This document shows positions 1-5,858 of a DNA stretch of 8,476 nucleotides, in pieces. Source of the stretch: Campylobacterales bacterium (GTDB lineage: Bacteria > Campylobacterota > Campylobacteria > Campylobacterales > Thiovulaceae). Location of the stretch: positions 1 to 8,476 of the forward strand of contig DTUW01000056.1 of assembly GCA_012963895.1 (NCBI GenBank), in the 5' to 3' direction. The notes beneath the pieces are model-generated. The model was given only the letters and a program-made list of their open reading frames with translations, was not told the origin of the DNA and did not search any database. Both the position numbers and the translations under genes were made by a program. Numbering within the stretch: the first letter of the stretch is position 1; every line of letters begins with the position of its first letter.

Positions 1-696
1 GAAATATATATATCCAGTTATGGGGGCTATATTGAAACAGATAGATTGACCATCTTTGGATATTTTGATTTGAACACTTTCAGTTAGAAGATATTTGAAT
101 GGGTGAATATCTCCCCCATCTCCTCTAATGTGGAAATAGTAAGGTCTCCCGAAATTGTCGAAAATTAGCCTAATTCGATTGACTCCCCATCTCTCCCCAA
201 AGGTTCTATTAGCTTCAACTCTATCTATTCCGTAGGAGTAGGATAGATTTAGCTTAGTATTCACTTCGCTTCTTCGAAAAATGGAATATCCATTTAGCTC
301 TTGCCAGATACCTGTGAGATATTTGCGACTATCTGGGTCGATAGCTACCTCATCGCGAAATCTTGGACTCTTATCAAAGTTGGTTGTATTTGAATCGGTT
401 GGATTGTCTGAAAAAATAGAATAGTAGATAGTGTTTACCGAAGTGGTCAAATAGAATTGCCAATTCCTCTTAAACCAAAATTTTGAGGAGTTTATATCCT
501 TTGGAGAGCTAGAAGCAGGTTTATGCTGGTAGAAATTTTCAGAGAGGGCGAGAGATTGGGTATATCGGATATGTTGGACTATCTGGTCTCGGGCAACTAC
601 TAAACTGCTATCCTGAAATTTGAAAGCTACCACCCCTAAAATAGAGATGATAGCTATTGTGATAAGTAACTCTAAAAGGGTAAAAGAACCTTTCAC
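1..696 (-). CDS. Pseudopilin / prepilin-like protein (GspH/FimT-like), partial at its C-terminus
   Basis: The frame is open from a GTG at 694-696 to the window edge, giving 232 residues without a stop. The N-terminus carries a type III (prepilin) leader: MKGSFTLLELLITIAIISIL, a very short positively charged leader followed by one hydrophobic helix with Glu at mature position 5 if cleavage lies between Ser4 and Phe5. The rest is soluble and aromatic-rich, and the visible end reads SICFNIAPITGYIY, which resembles the closing strand of minor pseudopilins. By family knowledge such proteins are processed by a PilD-type peptidase and join a type IV pilus, type II secretion or competence pseudopilus in the inner membrane. 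The GTG abuts the lysC stop codon with no spacer and no clear Shine-Dalgarno site, so translation probably depends on coupling to lysC. The pseudopilin class is secure; the subfamily is a guess. Confidence 0.82.
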   Translation of the reverse strand, partial: MKGSFTLLELLITIAIISILGVVAFKFQDSSLVVARDQIVQHIRYTQSLALSENFYQHKPASSSPKDINSSKFWFKRNWQFYLTTSVNTIYYSIFSDNPTDSNTTNFDKSPRFRDEVAIDPDSRKYLTGIWQELNGYSIFRRSEVNTKLNLSYSYGIDRVEANRTFGERWGVNRIRLIFDNFGRPYYFHIRGDGGDIHPFKYLLTESVQIKISKDGQSICFNIAPITGYIYF

Positions 697-1923
697 CTAT
701 TTATCAAGTTCATAAGCTGAATGGAGGGCTCTAACTGCCAACTCGCTATATCGCTCCTCTATTATCATAGATATTTTTATTTCGCTAGTGCTTATCATCA
801 TAATATTTATTCCCTCTTTCGCCATAGTGGCAAAAGCTTTGGAAGCTACTCCTGTATGGGATTTCATGCCAACCCCTACGATAGAGACTTTTACAATATT
901 GTCATTTATCTCTATATCTTGAACTTCGTTTTTAGATTGGAATTTTTGAATGCACTTCTTAGCATTTTCCAACTCGTCCCTAGACACTGTAAAAGCAAGA
1001 TTGGTAAGTCCTGCATTATCCCCCCTGCTATCTCCAACAGTTTGGACTATCATATCCACATTGATATTAGCATCTGCAAGAGTTTGGAAAATGTCGGAAG
1101 CTATCCCCGGTCTATCGACAACTCCTATTAGTCCAATTCGAGCCTGATTTTTATCCAATGCTATACCGCTAACTAATGGTTTTTCCATTATCTTATCCTC
1201 ATCTGTAATTAGAGTTCCTTCATTGTTGTTGAAACTTGAACGGGTTACTAAATTTACCTTCAATTTTTTAGCCATCTCAACCGAACGGCTTTGGAGAACT
1301 TTTGCCCCAAGACTTGCCATCTCCAACATCTCATCATAGCTAATCACATCTAATTTTTTCGCTTTTGGTTCAATTCGCGGGTCAGTCGTATATATACCAT
1401 CTACATCGGTATATATTTCACATAAATCTGCACCAATCGCTCCTGCAAGAGCAACAGCTGATAGGTCGCTACCACCTCGTCCTAAGGTTGTAACTCTCCC
1501 CTTTTCATCTACCCCCTGAAAACCTGCAACAATTACCACATTCCCACTATCGAGGGCTGATAATATCGGAGTTGGGTCGATATTCTCTATCCTCGCCTTA
1601 GTATGGTTGCTATCTGTTCTAATTCCTGCTCCTCTACCAGAGAGAGATAGGGCTTTCTGTCCCTTTGCATTTAGAGCGATAGCTAGAAGCGATGAGGTTA
1701 CCCTTTCACCCGATGAGAGAAGTATATCCATCTCTCGCTTTTCAGGGGTCGGGGTGAAATGTTTGGCATATGAAATCAGTTTATTGGTCTCTCCACTCAT
1801 TGCAGAGACAACCACAACCACTCTATTTCCTCTATTTACGGTCTCTAAAACTCTTTCAGCCACCTTTTCAATTCTTTCAAGAGAGCCAACACTAGTCCCC
1901 CCAAATTTCTGAACAATTAGCAT
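697..1923 (-). CDS. lysC: Aspartate kinase (aspartokinase), feedback-regulated
   Basis: This 408-residue cytoplasmic enzyme phosphorylates aspartate to 4-phosphoaspartate, the entry step to lysine, diaminopimelate, threonine and methionine. The kinase domain covers about residues 1-245: KFGGTSVG (6-13) with the catalytic-site Lys6, TTLGRGGSDLSA (145-156) and YTDVDGIYTTDPR (171-183) that bind substrate and nucleotide. Two ACT domains follow, about 262-330 (GVVDRPGIASDIF) and 343-405 (VGVGMKSHTGVASKAF), which in this family bind the inhibitory amino acid. The length matches single-function epsilonproteobacterial LysC. The stretch usually read as SLTGWQAGI is here SLSGRGAGI (93-101), an uncommon form. 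The ATG lies inside the end of rppH (7-bp overlap) with GAGGG about 8 bases upstream, so the two are translationally coupled. No lysine riboswitch is visible upstream. Confidence 0.97.
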   Translation of the reverse strand: MLIVQKFGGTSVGSLERIEKVAERVLETVNRGNRVVVVVSAMSGETNKLISYAKHFTPTPEKREMDILLSSGERVTSSLLAIALNAKGQKALSLSGRGAGIRTDSNHTKARIENIDPTPILSALDSGNVVIVAGFQGVDEKGRVTTLGRGGSDLSAVALAGAIGADLCEIYTDVDGIYTTDPRIEPKAKKLDVISYDEMLEMASLGAKVLQSRSVEMAKKLKVNLVTRSSFNNNEGTLITDEDKIMEKPLVSGIALDKNQARIGLIGVVDRPGIASDIFQTLADANINVDMIVQTVGDSRGDNAGLTNLAFTVSRDELENAKKCIQKFQSKNEVQDIEINDNIVKVSIVGVGMKSHTGVASKAFATMAKEGINIMMISTSEIKISMIIEERYSELAVRALHSAYELDK

Positions 1924-2396
1924 AGTAAATATCCCTCTTTTTTGAAATAGTTTATTACCTCTGTATATATCGGTTTTTTGAAATAGCTAACTTGCTCTAT
2001 TACTGAACCCACACTAACAAATTTGTATTGGCTAAATTCAGGAGTTCCAGCCTCCAAATCTATTTTGCTTCCCCTCTTTAATCTGACCAAATAGTATTGC
2101 TGTCTCTGTCCATGATATGGAGCCATCTTCTCAGCAATTCTAGGAGGAAAATCGTAAGTTATCCAATAGGGATACTTTGCAAGTATCTCTATATTATTAG
2201 TCCCTATCTCCTCCTTCAACTCTCTAAATAGTGCTTTTTTAGGAGTCTCTCCTTCATCTATTCCACCTTGTGGAAATTGCCAAGCATATTGAACATCTGA
2301 CCTTTTAGCTATGAATATTTCACATTTTTCAGGATATTTAGGCGAGACAATAATGGCAGCTACATTCGGTCTATATATCTTTTTTTGTTCCTCCAC
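1917..2396 (-). CDS. rppH: RNA pyrophosphohydrolase, Nudix family
   Basis: The 159-residue protein has a full Nudix box at residues 44-66 (G-x5-E-x7-REL-x-EE-x-G), with Glu59, Glu62 and Glu63 as the expected metal ligands. It also has the RppH/NudH signatures YRPNVAAIIV near the N-terminus and WQFPQGGIDEGE before the box. By family knowledge it removes pyrophosphate from 5'-triphosphorylated mRNA, which opens transcripts to RNase decay; older names are NudH, YgdP and Ap4A hydrolase. The start is GTG at 2394-2396; an in-frame stop 9 bases upstream leaves no earlier start. A weak site (TTAGGT, about 9 bases upstream) sits in one arm of an inverted repeat. The stop overlaps the lysC start. The rppH-lysC pairing is also found in Helicobacter pylori. 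Confidence 0.94.
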   Translation of the reverse strand: MEEQKKIYRPNVAAIIVSPKYPEKCEIFIAKRSDVQYAWQFPQGGIDEGETPKKALFRELKEEIGTNNIEILAKYPYWITYDFPPRIAEKMAPYHGQRQQYYLVRLKRGSKIDLEAGTPEFSQYKFVSVGSVIEQVSYFKKPIYTEVINYFKKEGYLLC

Positions 2397-2402
2397 TTTG
2401 AT

Positions 2403-2431
2403 TTACCTAATATTTTTTGATTACTAGGTAA
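2403..2431 (-). promoter_or_regulatory. Inverted repeat upstream of rppH that can mask its ribosome binding site
   Basis: TTACCTA at 2403-2409 and TAGGTAA at 2425-2431 are perfect 7-base complements separated by 15 bases. On the minus-strand transcript the downstream arm contains the AGG that is the only plausible Shine-Dalgarno base set for rppH, so folding would hide it. The pairing is seen directly. A regulatory effect is inference, and the stem has only three G-C-type pairs. There is no U-tract after it, so it is not an intrinsic terminator. Confidence 0.35.
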
Positions 2432-2469
2432 TATTCTAACTACTCAATAATTAATCTTCAATTATGAAT

Positions 2470-2712
2470 CTATTTCCTATTTGCAATAGTTTCTAAGATT
2501 TTTCTAATCCTTGTCAATTCTCCTGAAATCTCTCTATGTTCATATTTGTGGCTCGATACAGGTTTGTAAAATATAGAAATTGACATATCTCCCTTTGCAT
2601 TTACACTCTGGTTGGTGTCGAGTATCTCAATATCATTCTCTATCTTGTTTAACCAATTATTTATCTGATGTTCTACTGATGAGGTAGAGCCTTGAAAAAT
2701 TTTTACTCCCAC
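2470..2712 (-). CDS. Small conserved-looking hypothetical protein (80 aa)
   Basis: This GTG-started gene encodes 80 residues; AGGAG lies five bases upstream and overlaps the stop of the thioredoxin-like gene (TAGGAG), so it is very likely translated. I do not recognise the family with certainty. The sequence reads as a short beta strand (VKIFQG), an amphipathic helix (VEHQINNWLNKI), then two strands (IEILDTNQSV; MSISIFYKPV) and a closing Lys/Arg-rich helix (GELTRIRKILETIANRK). That is a compact alpha/beta arrangement with no cysteine, no signal peptide and no membrane segment, so a cytoplasmic protein. The gene lies 8 bases behind the thioredoxin-like gene and 73 bases before rppH, and is probably co-transcribed with both. 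No function can be assigned from the sequence. Confidence 0.82.
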   Translation of the reverse strand: MGVKIFQGSTSSVEHQINNWLNKIENDIEILDTNQSVNAKGDMSISIFYKPVSSHKYEHREISGELTRIRKILETIANRK

Positions 2713-2720
2713 TTCTGCTC

Positions 2721-3059
2721 CTATGAGGTCATTATTTCATATGGACGGCGAATCTCTTCAACCAACATTGCAGGACTCATTGCCCTCGATTTTCTCGCAA
2801 ACTCTTTTCCTTCTAAGAAGACCAAAATGGTTGGAGCTGAAAATATAGAGAAACGGGCTGGAATTTCCGGAGTTTGTGAAATATCTACAAAATATCTACC
2901 CATTTCGGGAAAGTTCTCTTTCATCAACTCCATTACTTTTGGTCGTAGAGTTTTACAAACATTACACATTGGAGAGGTGAAATAGATGATAGTAGCTTTT
3001 TCGCTATTCAATATAGTATCCACCTCATCGAGCGATTCTATTCTTTTATCCAGTTCCAT
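2721..3059 (-). CDS. Thioredoxin-like protein with CNVC active site
   Basis: The 112-residue protein shows a reduced thioredoxin fold: strand ATIIYFTSPMC, redox motif Cys32-Asn-Val-Cys35, helix KTLRPKVMELMKENF, strand RYFVDISQ, and the cis-proline loop SAPTILVF with Pro76. Both cysteines and the cis-proline are present, so it should be redox-active. CNVC differs from the CGPC of classical thioredoxin, so the redox potential and partners probably differ. It has no signal peptide or membrane segment and should be cytoplasmic. The ATG at 3057-3059 is preferred because AAGGAGA lies five bases before it; a longer reading from TTG at 3078-3080 would run through that ribosome binding site. It lies 35 bases downstream of the large prepilin-like gene and 8 bases before the 80-aa gene. 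The target is unknown. Confidence 0.88.
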   Translation of the reverse strand: MELDKRIESLDEVDTILNSEKATIIYFTSPMCNVCKTLRPKVMELMKENFPEMGRYFVDISQTPEIPARFSIFSAPTILVFLEGKEFARKSRAMSPAMLVEEIRRPYEIMTS

Positions 3060-3094
3060 ATATCTCCTTTTTAAAAACAAATTCTACATAAAAA

Positions 3095-4039
3095 CTAATA
3101 GACTAAGAATTCTCTGCAAAAAACTATCTTACTATCTCCCTCCAATCCGTTTGAGATACAGATACGAAATTTGAAAGTTGTTCCAGTGGCACTATAAAAA
3201 TACTCTTCTATATTGTCCAAAAGCAGAGTTTTAGTTCCATTCTCTTCCATCTTCTCTCCATTCCAAGGGCGGTAGTTGTAATATAGATACAGCCTCTCTT
3301 TTCCATTCTCATTTATGAACTCTATTCCGTAAGCTGTCCAAGAGAGGAAATACTGCTCAACAATAATTAGAGGAGATACATTATCTGAAAATTTATGAGA
3401 GGGCATCGCTCTAAATGTGAGATTTCCATCTGAGCTATTCCTATCGAAGTATCCTATATATGCATACTCTCGCCCTTCTTCATTTAATATGCTATTTTTC
3501 CAACCATACCCATTCCTATTAGGGTCGTTCATAGTCTTGAAAAAGAGAGCGGGTGGAGATGGTGAATTGGGGTCGGTAATATCTACCTTTCCGTTTGATA
3601 GATAGTAAATTATCTCTTTTGCAATAGAGATATTGGAGTCGTCCAAATCCAAAATAGTATCTGTATGGTTTAGGGATAGGTCGAGAAATCCGCTCCAAGC
3701 TGGGACATTTTCGCCCCTATCGCTATCCCAGCCTCCTAAGAAGGAATCATATGCCCGACCTATCCACTGGATAGTTTGGTTGTGGTTAAAAAAGAATTTT
3801 CCAGAAATCATAGAAAAATTGGTTTCATTGCTTTCTATAATACTACCTACCACTCTCTGCTCTATCAGTTTTTCAATAATTAGAGATGCGGTGGTAAGTT
3901 CTCCATCGAGATAATTTATATCCCTCATGTATCTATACGAGTTGTAAAGATTTGTAAGTAGTTGGAAAGTTGGAGCTATAATAATTGCTGTAATAGTAAT
4001 TACTACCACCATTTCCAAAAGGGTAAATGCTCTTTTCAA
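3095..4039 (-). CDS. Prepilin-type cleavage/methylation domain protein (large pseudopilin)
   Basis: This protein of 314 residues has a prepilin N-terminus (MKRAFTLLEMVVVITITAII). Cleavage after Ala would leave Phe at +1 and Glu at +5, then a hydrophobic helix to about residue 28. The large C-terminal domain is rich in Asn, Tyr and Trp and carries only two cysteines, 14 positions apart in the last 21 residues (CISN...FC), placed like the disulfide loop of type IV pilins. Size and layout resemble GspJ/PilW-like minor pilins, but the subclass is uncertain. I prefer the TTG at 4037-4039: GGAG sits nine bases upstream and the leader is then three residues after Met, as in the other pseudopilin. 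A TTG at 4046-4048 directly touching GGAG is the alternative. It is the first gene of the minus-strand operon. Confidence 0.85.
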   Translation of the reverse strand: MKRAFTLLEMVVVITITAIIIAPTFQLLTNLYNSYRYMRDINYLDGELTTASLIIEKLIEQRVVGSIIESNETNFSMISGKFFFNHNQTIQWIGRAYDSFLGGWDSDRGENVPAWSGFLDLSLNHTDTILDLDDSNISIAKEIIYYLSNGKVDITDPNSPSPPALFFKTMNDPNRNGYGWKNSILNEEGREYAYIGYFDRNSSDGNLTFRAMPSHKFSDNVSPLIIVEQYFLSWTAYGIEFINENGKERLYLYYNYRPWNGEKMEENGTKTLLLDNIEEYFYSATGTTFKFRICISNGLEGDSKIVFCREFLVY

Positions 4040-4099
4040 GATGGACAACTCCGCGGAATATGGTATTAGTCAATATATCACAAATTTGGAGGGGAGAGT
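4040..4099. promoter_or_regulatory. Divergent intergenic region between the pseudopilin operon and holB
   Basis: These 60 bases separate two gene groups that point away from each other, so they should hold both promoters or overlap them. AT-rich -10-like words are present on both strands (TATATT on the minus strand around 4070; TATTAG and AATATATC on the plus strand), but none is a clean match. A strong Shine-Dalgarno run (GGAGGGGAG at 4088-4096) serves holB, and GGAG at 4049-4052, inside the palindrome CCGCGG, serves the pseudopilin. The assignment of promoters is inference. Confidence 0.45.
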
Positions 4100-4690
4100 T
4101 TGAATGAGGTAATAGTTACCCATTTCGATGAGGTTGTAAAAAACGAAATAGAGGAGATGTATAGTGAAAATTTGAAAATATGGTTCAATTTTGAATCTAT
4201 CTCGATAGATGATGTTCGCAATATTGTAGCTGAAAGTTACATAAAAGAGAGAAAGAGGATATTTATCGAAACTAAACAGTTCAACCATGTTGCCCAAAAT
4301 GGACTATTAAAAATATTGGAAGAGCCACCTGATGGGGTTAGTTTCACCCTGATAGTCCGCTCAAAGTCGATACTGCTACCTACAATCCGTTCTAGAATGG
4401 GAATAAGGTATATCAAAAATAGAGATAGAACCCCTCCAAATATTGAAATTCCAAATCTGGAAAATATCGATATTGAGAAGCTAAATAAGATTTTGGAACA
4501 GGTAAAGAAGTTGGATAGAGAAGAGGTAAAAAAGGGAGTTGAAGTGATATTTAGAAACAACATAGAATATCCTTGGAATAGTGAGGATTTGGAGAGATTT
4601 ACGATAGCCACTAGGCTACTCTCTTTGGGTAGTTCTGGGGTTAGGGTATATCTGATGCTACTTTTACCCTTTGTAAATAGAAGAAAATAA
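4100..4690 (+). CDS. holB: DNA polymerase III delta-prime subunit (clamp loader), short form
   Basis: The 196-residue protein carries the clamp-loader hallmark NGLLKILEEPP (67-77), followed by FTLIVRSKSILLPTIRSR (82-99), which matches the sensor/arginine-finger segment of delta-prime and gamma/tau subunits. It would sit in the pentameric clamp loader that places the beta clamp on DNA. The Arg of the SRC motif is kept but the Cys is replaced by Met (RSRM, 97-100). The protein is far shorter than the 334-residue E. coli subunit, and the N-terminal nucleotide-binding portion is reduced with no P-loop. Short HolB proteins are usual in epsilonproteobacteria. The start is TTG at 4100-4102, seven bases after a strong GGAGG; the nearby ATG at 4104 is out of frame. 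In H. pylori holB lies next to lysC, hobA and folP; here hobA and folP are not adjacent. Confidence 0.9.
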   Translation: MNEVIVTHFDEVVKNEIEEMYSENLKIWFNFESISIDDVRNIVAESYIKERKRIFIETKQFNHVAQNGLLKILEEPPDGVSFTLIVRSKSILLPTIRSRMGIRYIKNRDRTPPNIEIPNLENIDIEKLNKILEQVKKLDREEVKKGVEVIFRNNIEYPWNSEDLERFTIATRLLSLGSSGVRVYLMLLLPFVNRRK

Positions 4691-4693
4691 ATT

Positions 4694-4702
4694 TGTTATA
4701 AT
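4694..4702 (+). promoter_or_regulatory. Extended -10 promoter element for the chemoreceptor gene
   Basis: TGTTATAAT is an exact extended -10 (TG, one base, TATAAT), just behind the holB stop and 31 bases before the receptor ATG. This gives a leader of about 25 bases. No good -35 hexamer lies at the usual distance, which is normal for sigma-70 promoters of Campylobacter and Helicobacter. The receptor gene could therefore be transcribed apart from holB. Confidence 0.6.
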
Positions 4703-4733
4703 TTTTGAGGATAACTAATAAAAAGGAAAGCTT

Positions 4734-5858
4734 ATGGCTCTATTTGGTGGTTCAAATGCTAATGTAGAAGAACTTATTAGAGAAAATGAAAGCCTAAAAC
4801 ACAAATTAAAAGCTAATGAAGATGATATAGCGAGATTGAAGGGTGAAATTGATAGATTGGAGAAGAAACTCAATACCAAAGGGGAGTCTTTCGCCGATAT
4901 TACAGTTACCCTTGCAGAAGACCAAAATTACAACCTTGTAAAAACATTGGCAGATATTAAAGACAGATTGGAAAGTAGTGTAGAAAAAGGTAACCAAGTT
5001 TTAGATGAGGCTTTATCTATCAAAGATAGTGCAATTGATGCAAGTGAAAGCATAGAATCTATTACAACCAATATGTCAGACTTGATGGAGTTGTCAAGCG
5101 ATTCAAATAGCTCAATTGAATCTCTTTCATCAAGAGCAACAGAGATAAACTCTATTATCTCTCTAATCAAAGATATTGCTGAACAGACAAACCTGTTGGC
5201 TCTAAATGCTGCTATTGAGGCTGCGAGAGCTGGGGAACATGGACGAGGTTTTGCTGTTGTTGCCGATGAGGTTCGAAAACTTGCCGATAGAACCCAGAAG
5301 GCAATCGGTGAAATTTCCATTGTAATTCAGGCTATCCAACAGGAGATTCAAGATATTACAACCAAATCTGAAAATATGTTAGAAAATATGAATTTTGCAG
5401 CTGAAAAAGTTCAGGATTTGAATGATGTTCTCTCAACTGCTATCAACTACTCAGCCGATATTGCAGAGACTCAAAATATTGTAAGAAATCACATAGTATC
5501 AAATCTTACGAAGATAGAACACCTCCAATACAAAATATTTGCATATCAGGCTCTATATGGACATTCACATATGAAACATATTGAGACCCATAATCACTGT
5601 TCTCTTGGTATCTGGATGAATAGCGACACTACTCGCAAAGAGTTTGTCAAATCAACTATGTTTTCACGGCTTGAATCTCCACATAGACAGCTTCACGATA
5701 TATTAGAAAAGATAGCCGATGTTGCCAAAGATGGACAACCGAATAAGCAATATATATCGCTTGCGAAAGAGCTTGAAAGTGCTACAAATATACTTTTTGA
5801 TACTTTGAATAAAGTTATTGACGAAAGAGAGAAACATATCGAGAATGAACTCGACTGA
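4734..5858 (+). CDS. Soluble methyl-accepting chemotaxis protein with C-terminal CZB zinc-binding domain (TlpD-like)
   Basis: The 374-residue receptor has no membrane segment or signal peptide, so it acts in the cytoplasm with CheA/CheW. Residues 10-47 form a charged coiled coil. The signalling domain spans about 80-260, with the conserved hairpin tip EQTNLLALNAAIEAARAGEHGRGFAVVADEVRKLA at 150-184 that binds CheW/CheA. The C-terminal part (about 255-370) is a CZB domain with all four expected zinc ligands: His263, Cys289 in the HCSLGIW motif, His317 and His321. The best-known relative with this layout is TlpD of H. pylori, which mediates energy or oxidant responses including hypochlorite sensing through the CZB zinc-thiolate; a similar cue here is inference. 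No C-terminal CheR-binding pentapeptide is seen. AAGGA lies six bases before the ATG. The stop overlaps the next gene. Confidence 0.95.
   Translation: MALFGGSNANVEELIRENESLKHKLKANEDDIARLKGEIDRLEKKLNTKGESFADITVTLAEDQNYNLVKTLADIKDRLESSVEKGNQVLDEALSIKDSAIDASESIESITTNMSDLMELSSDSNSSIESLSSRATEINSIISLIKDIAEQTNLLALNAAIEAARAGEHGRGFAVVADEVRKLADRTQKAIGEISIVIQAIQQEIQDITTKSENMLENMNFAAEKVQDLNDVLSTAINYSADIAETQNIVRNHIVSNLTKIEHLQYKIFAYQALYGHSHMKHIETHNHCSLGIWMNSDTTRKEFVKSTMFSRLESPHRQLHDILEKIADVAKDGQPNKQYISLAKELESATNILFDTLNKVIDEREKHIENELD

Noticed and set aside
721..1131. Open frame of 136 codons on the plus strand within lysC
   Set aside because: It is antisense to a clear aspartokinase, has no ribosome binding site, and its translation shows no domain. 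It is a shadow of the lysC codon pattern.
2397..2469. Lysine riboswitch or tRNA-like structure ahead of rppH-lysC
   Set aside because: The spacer is only 73 bases, far shorter than a lysine riboswitch, and lacks its conserved helices; only the short inverted repeat is visible.
3060..3080. Longer thioredoxin-like protein starting at TTG 3078-3080
   Set aside because: The extra seven codons would translate through the strong AAGGAGA ribosome binding site of the ATG at 3057-3059, so the ATG is the better start.
4040..4048. Earlier TTG start (4046-4048) for the large pseudopilin
   Set aside because: The GGAG site touches this codon directly, which is too close; the TTG at 4037-4039 has a nine-base spacing and gives the usual very short leader. 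It remains possible.
4237..4611. Minus-strand open frame of 124 codons inside holB
   Set aside because: It lies wholly opposite recognisable HolB motifs and its Ser/Phe/Ile-rich translation is typical of antisense reading.
4928..5320. Minus-strand open frame inside the chemoreceptor signalling domain
   Set aside because: It is antisense to the highly conserved receptor hairpin; the repetitive coding pattern keeps the opposite strand free of stops.
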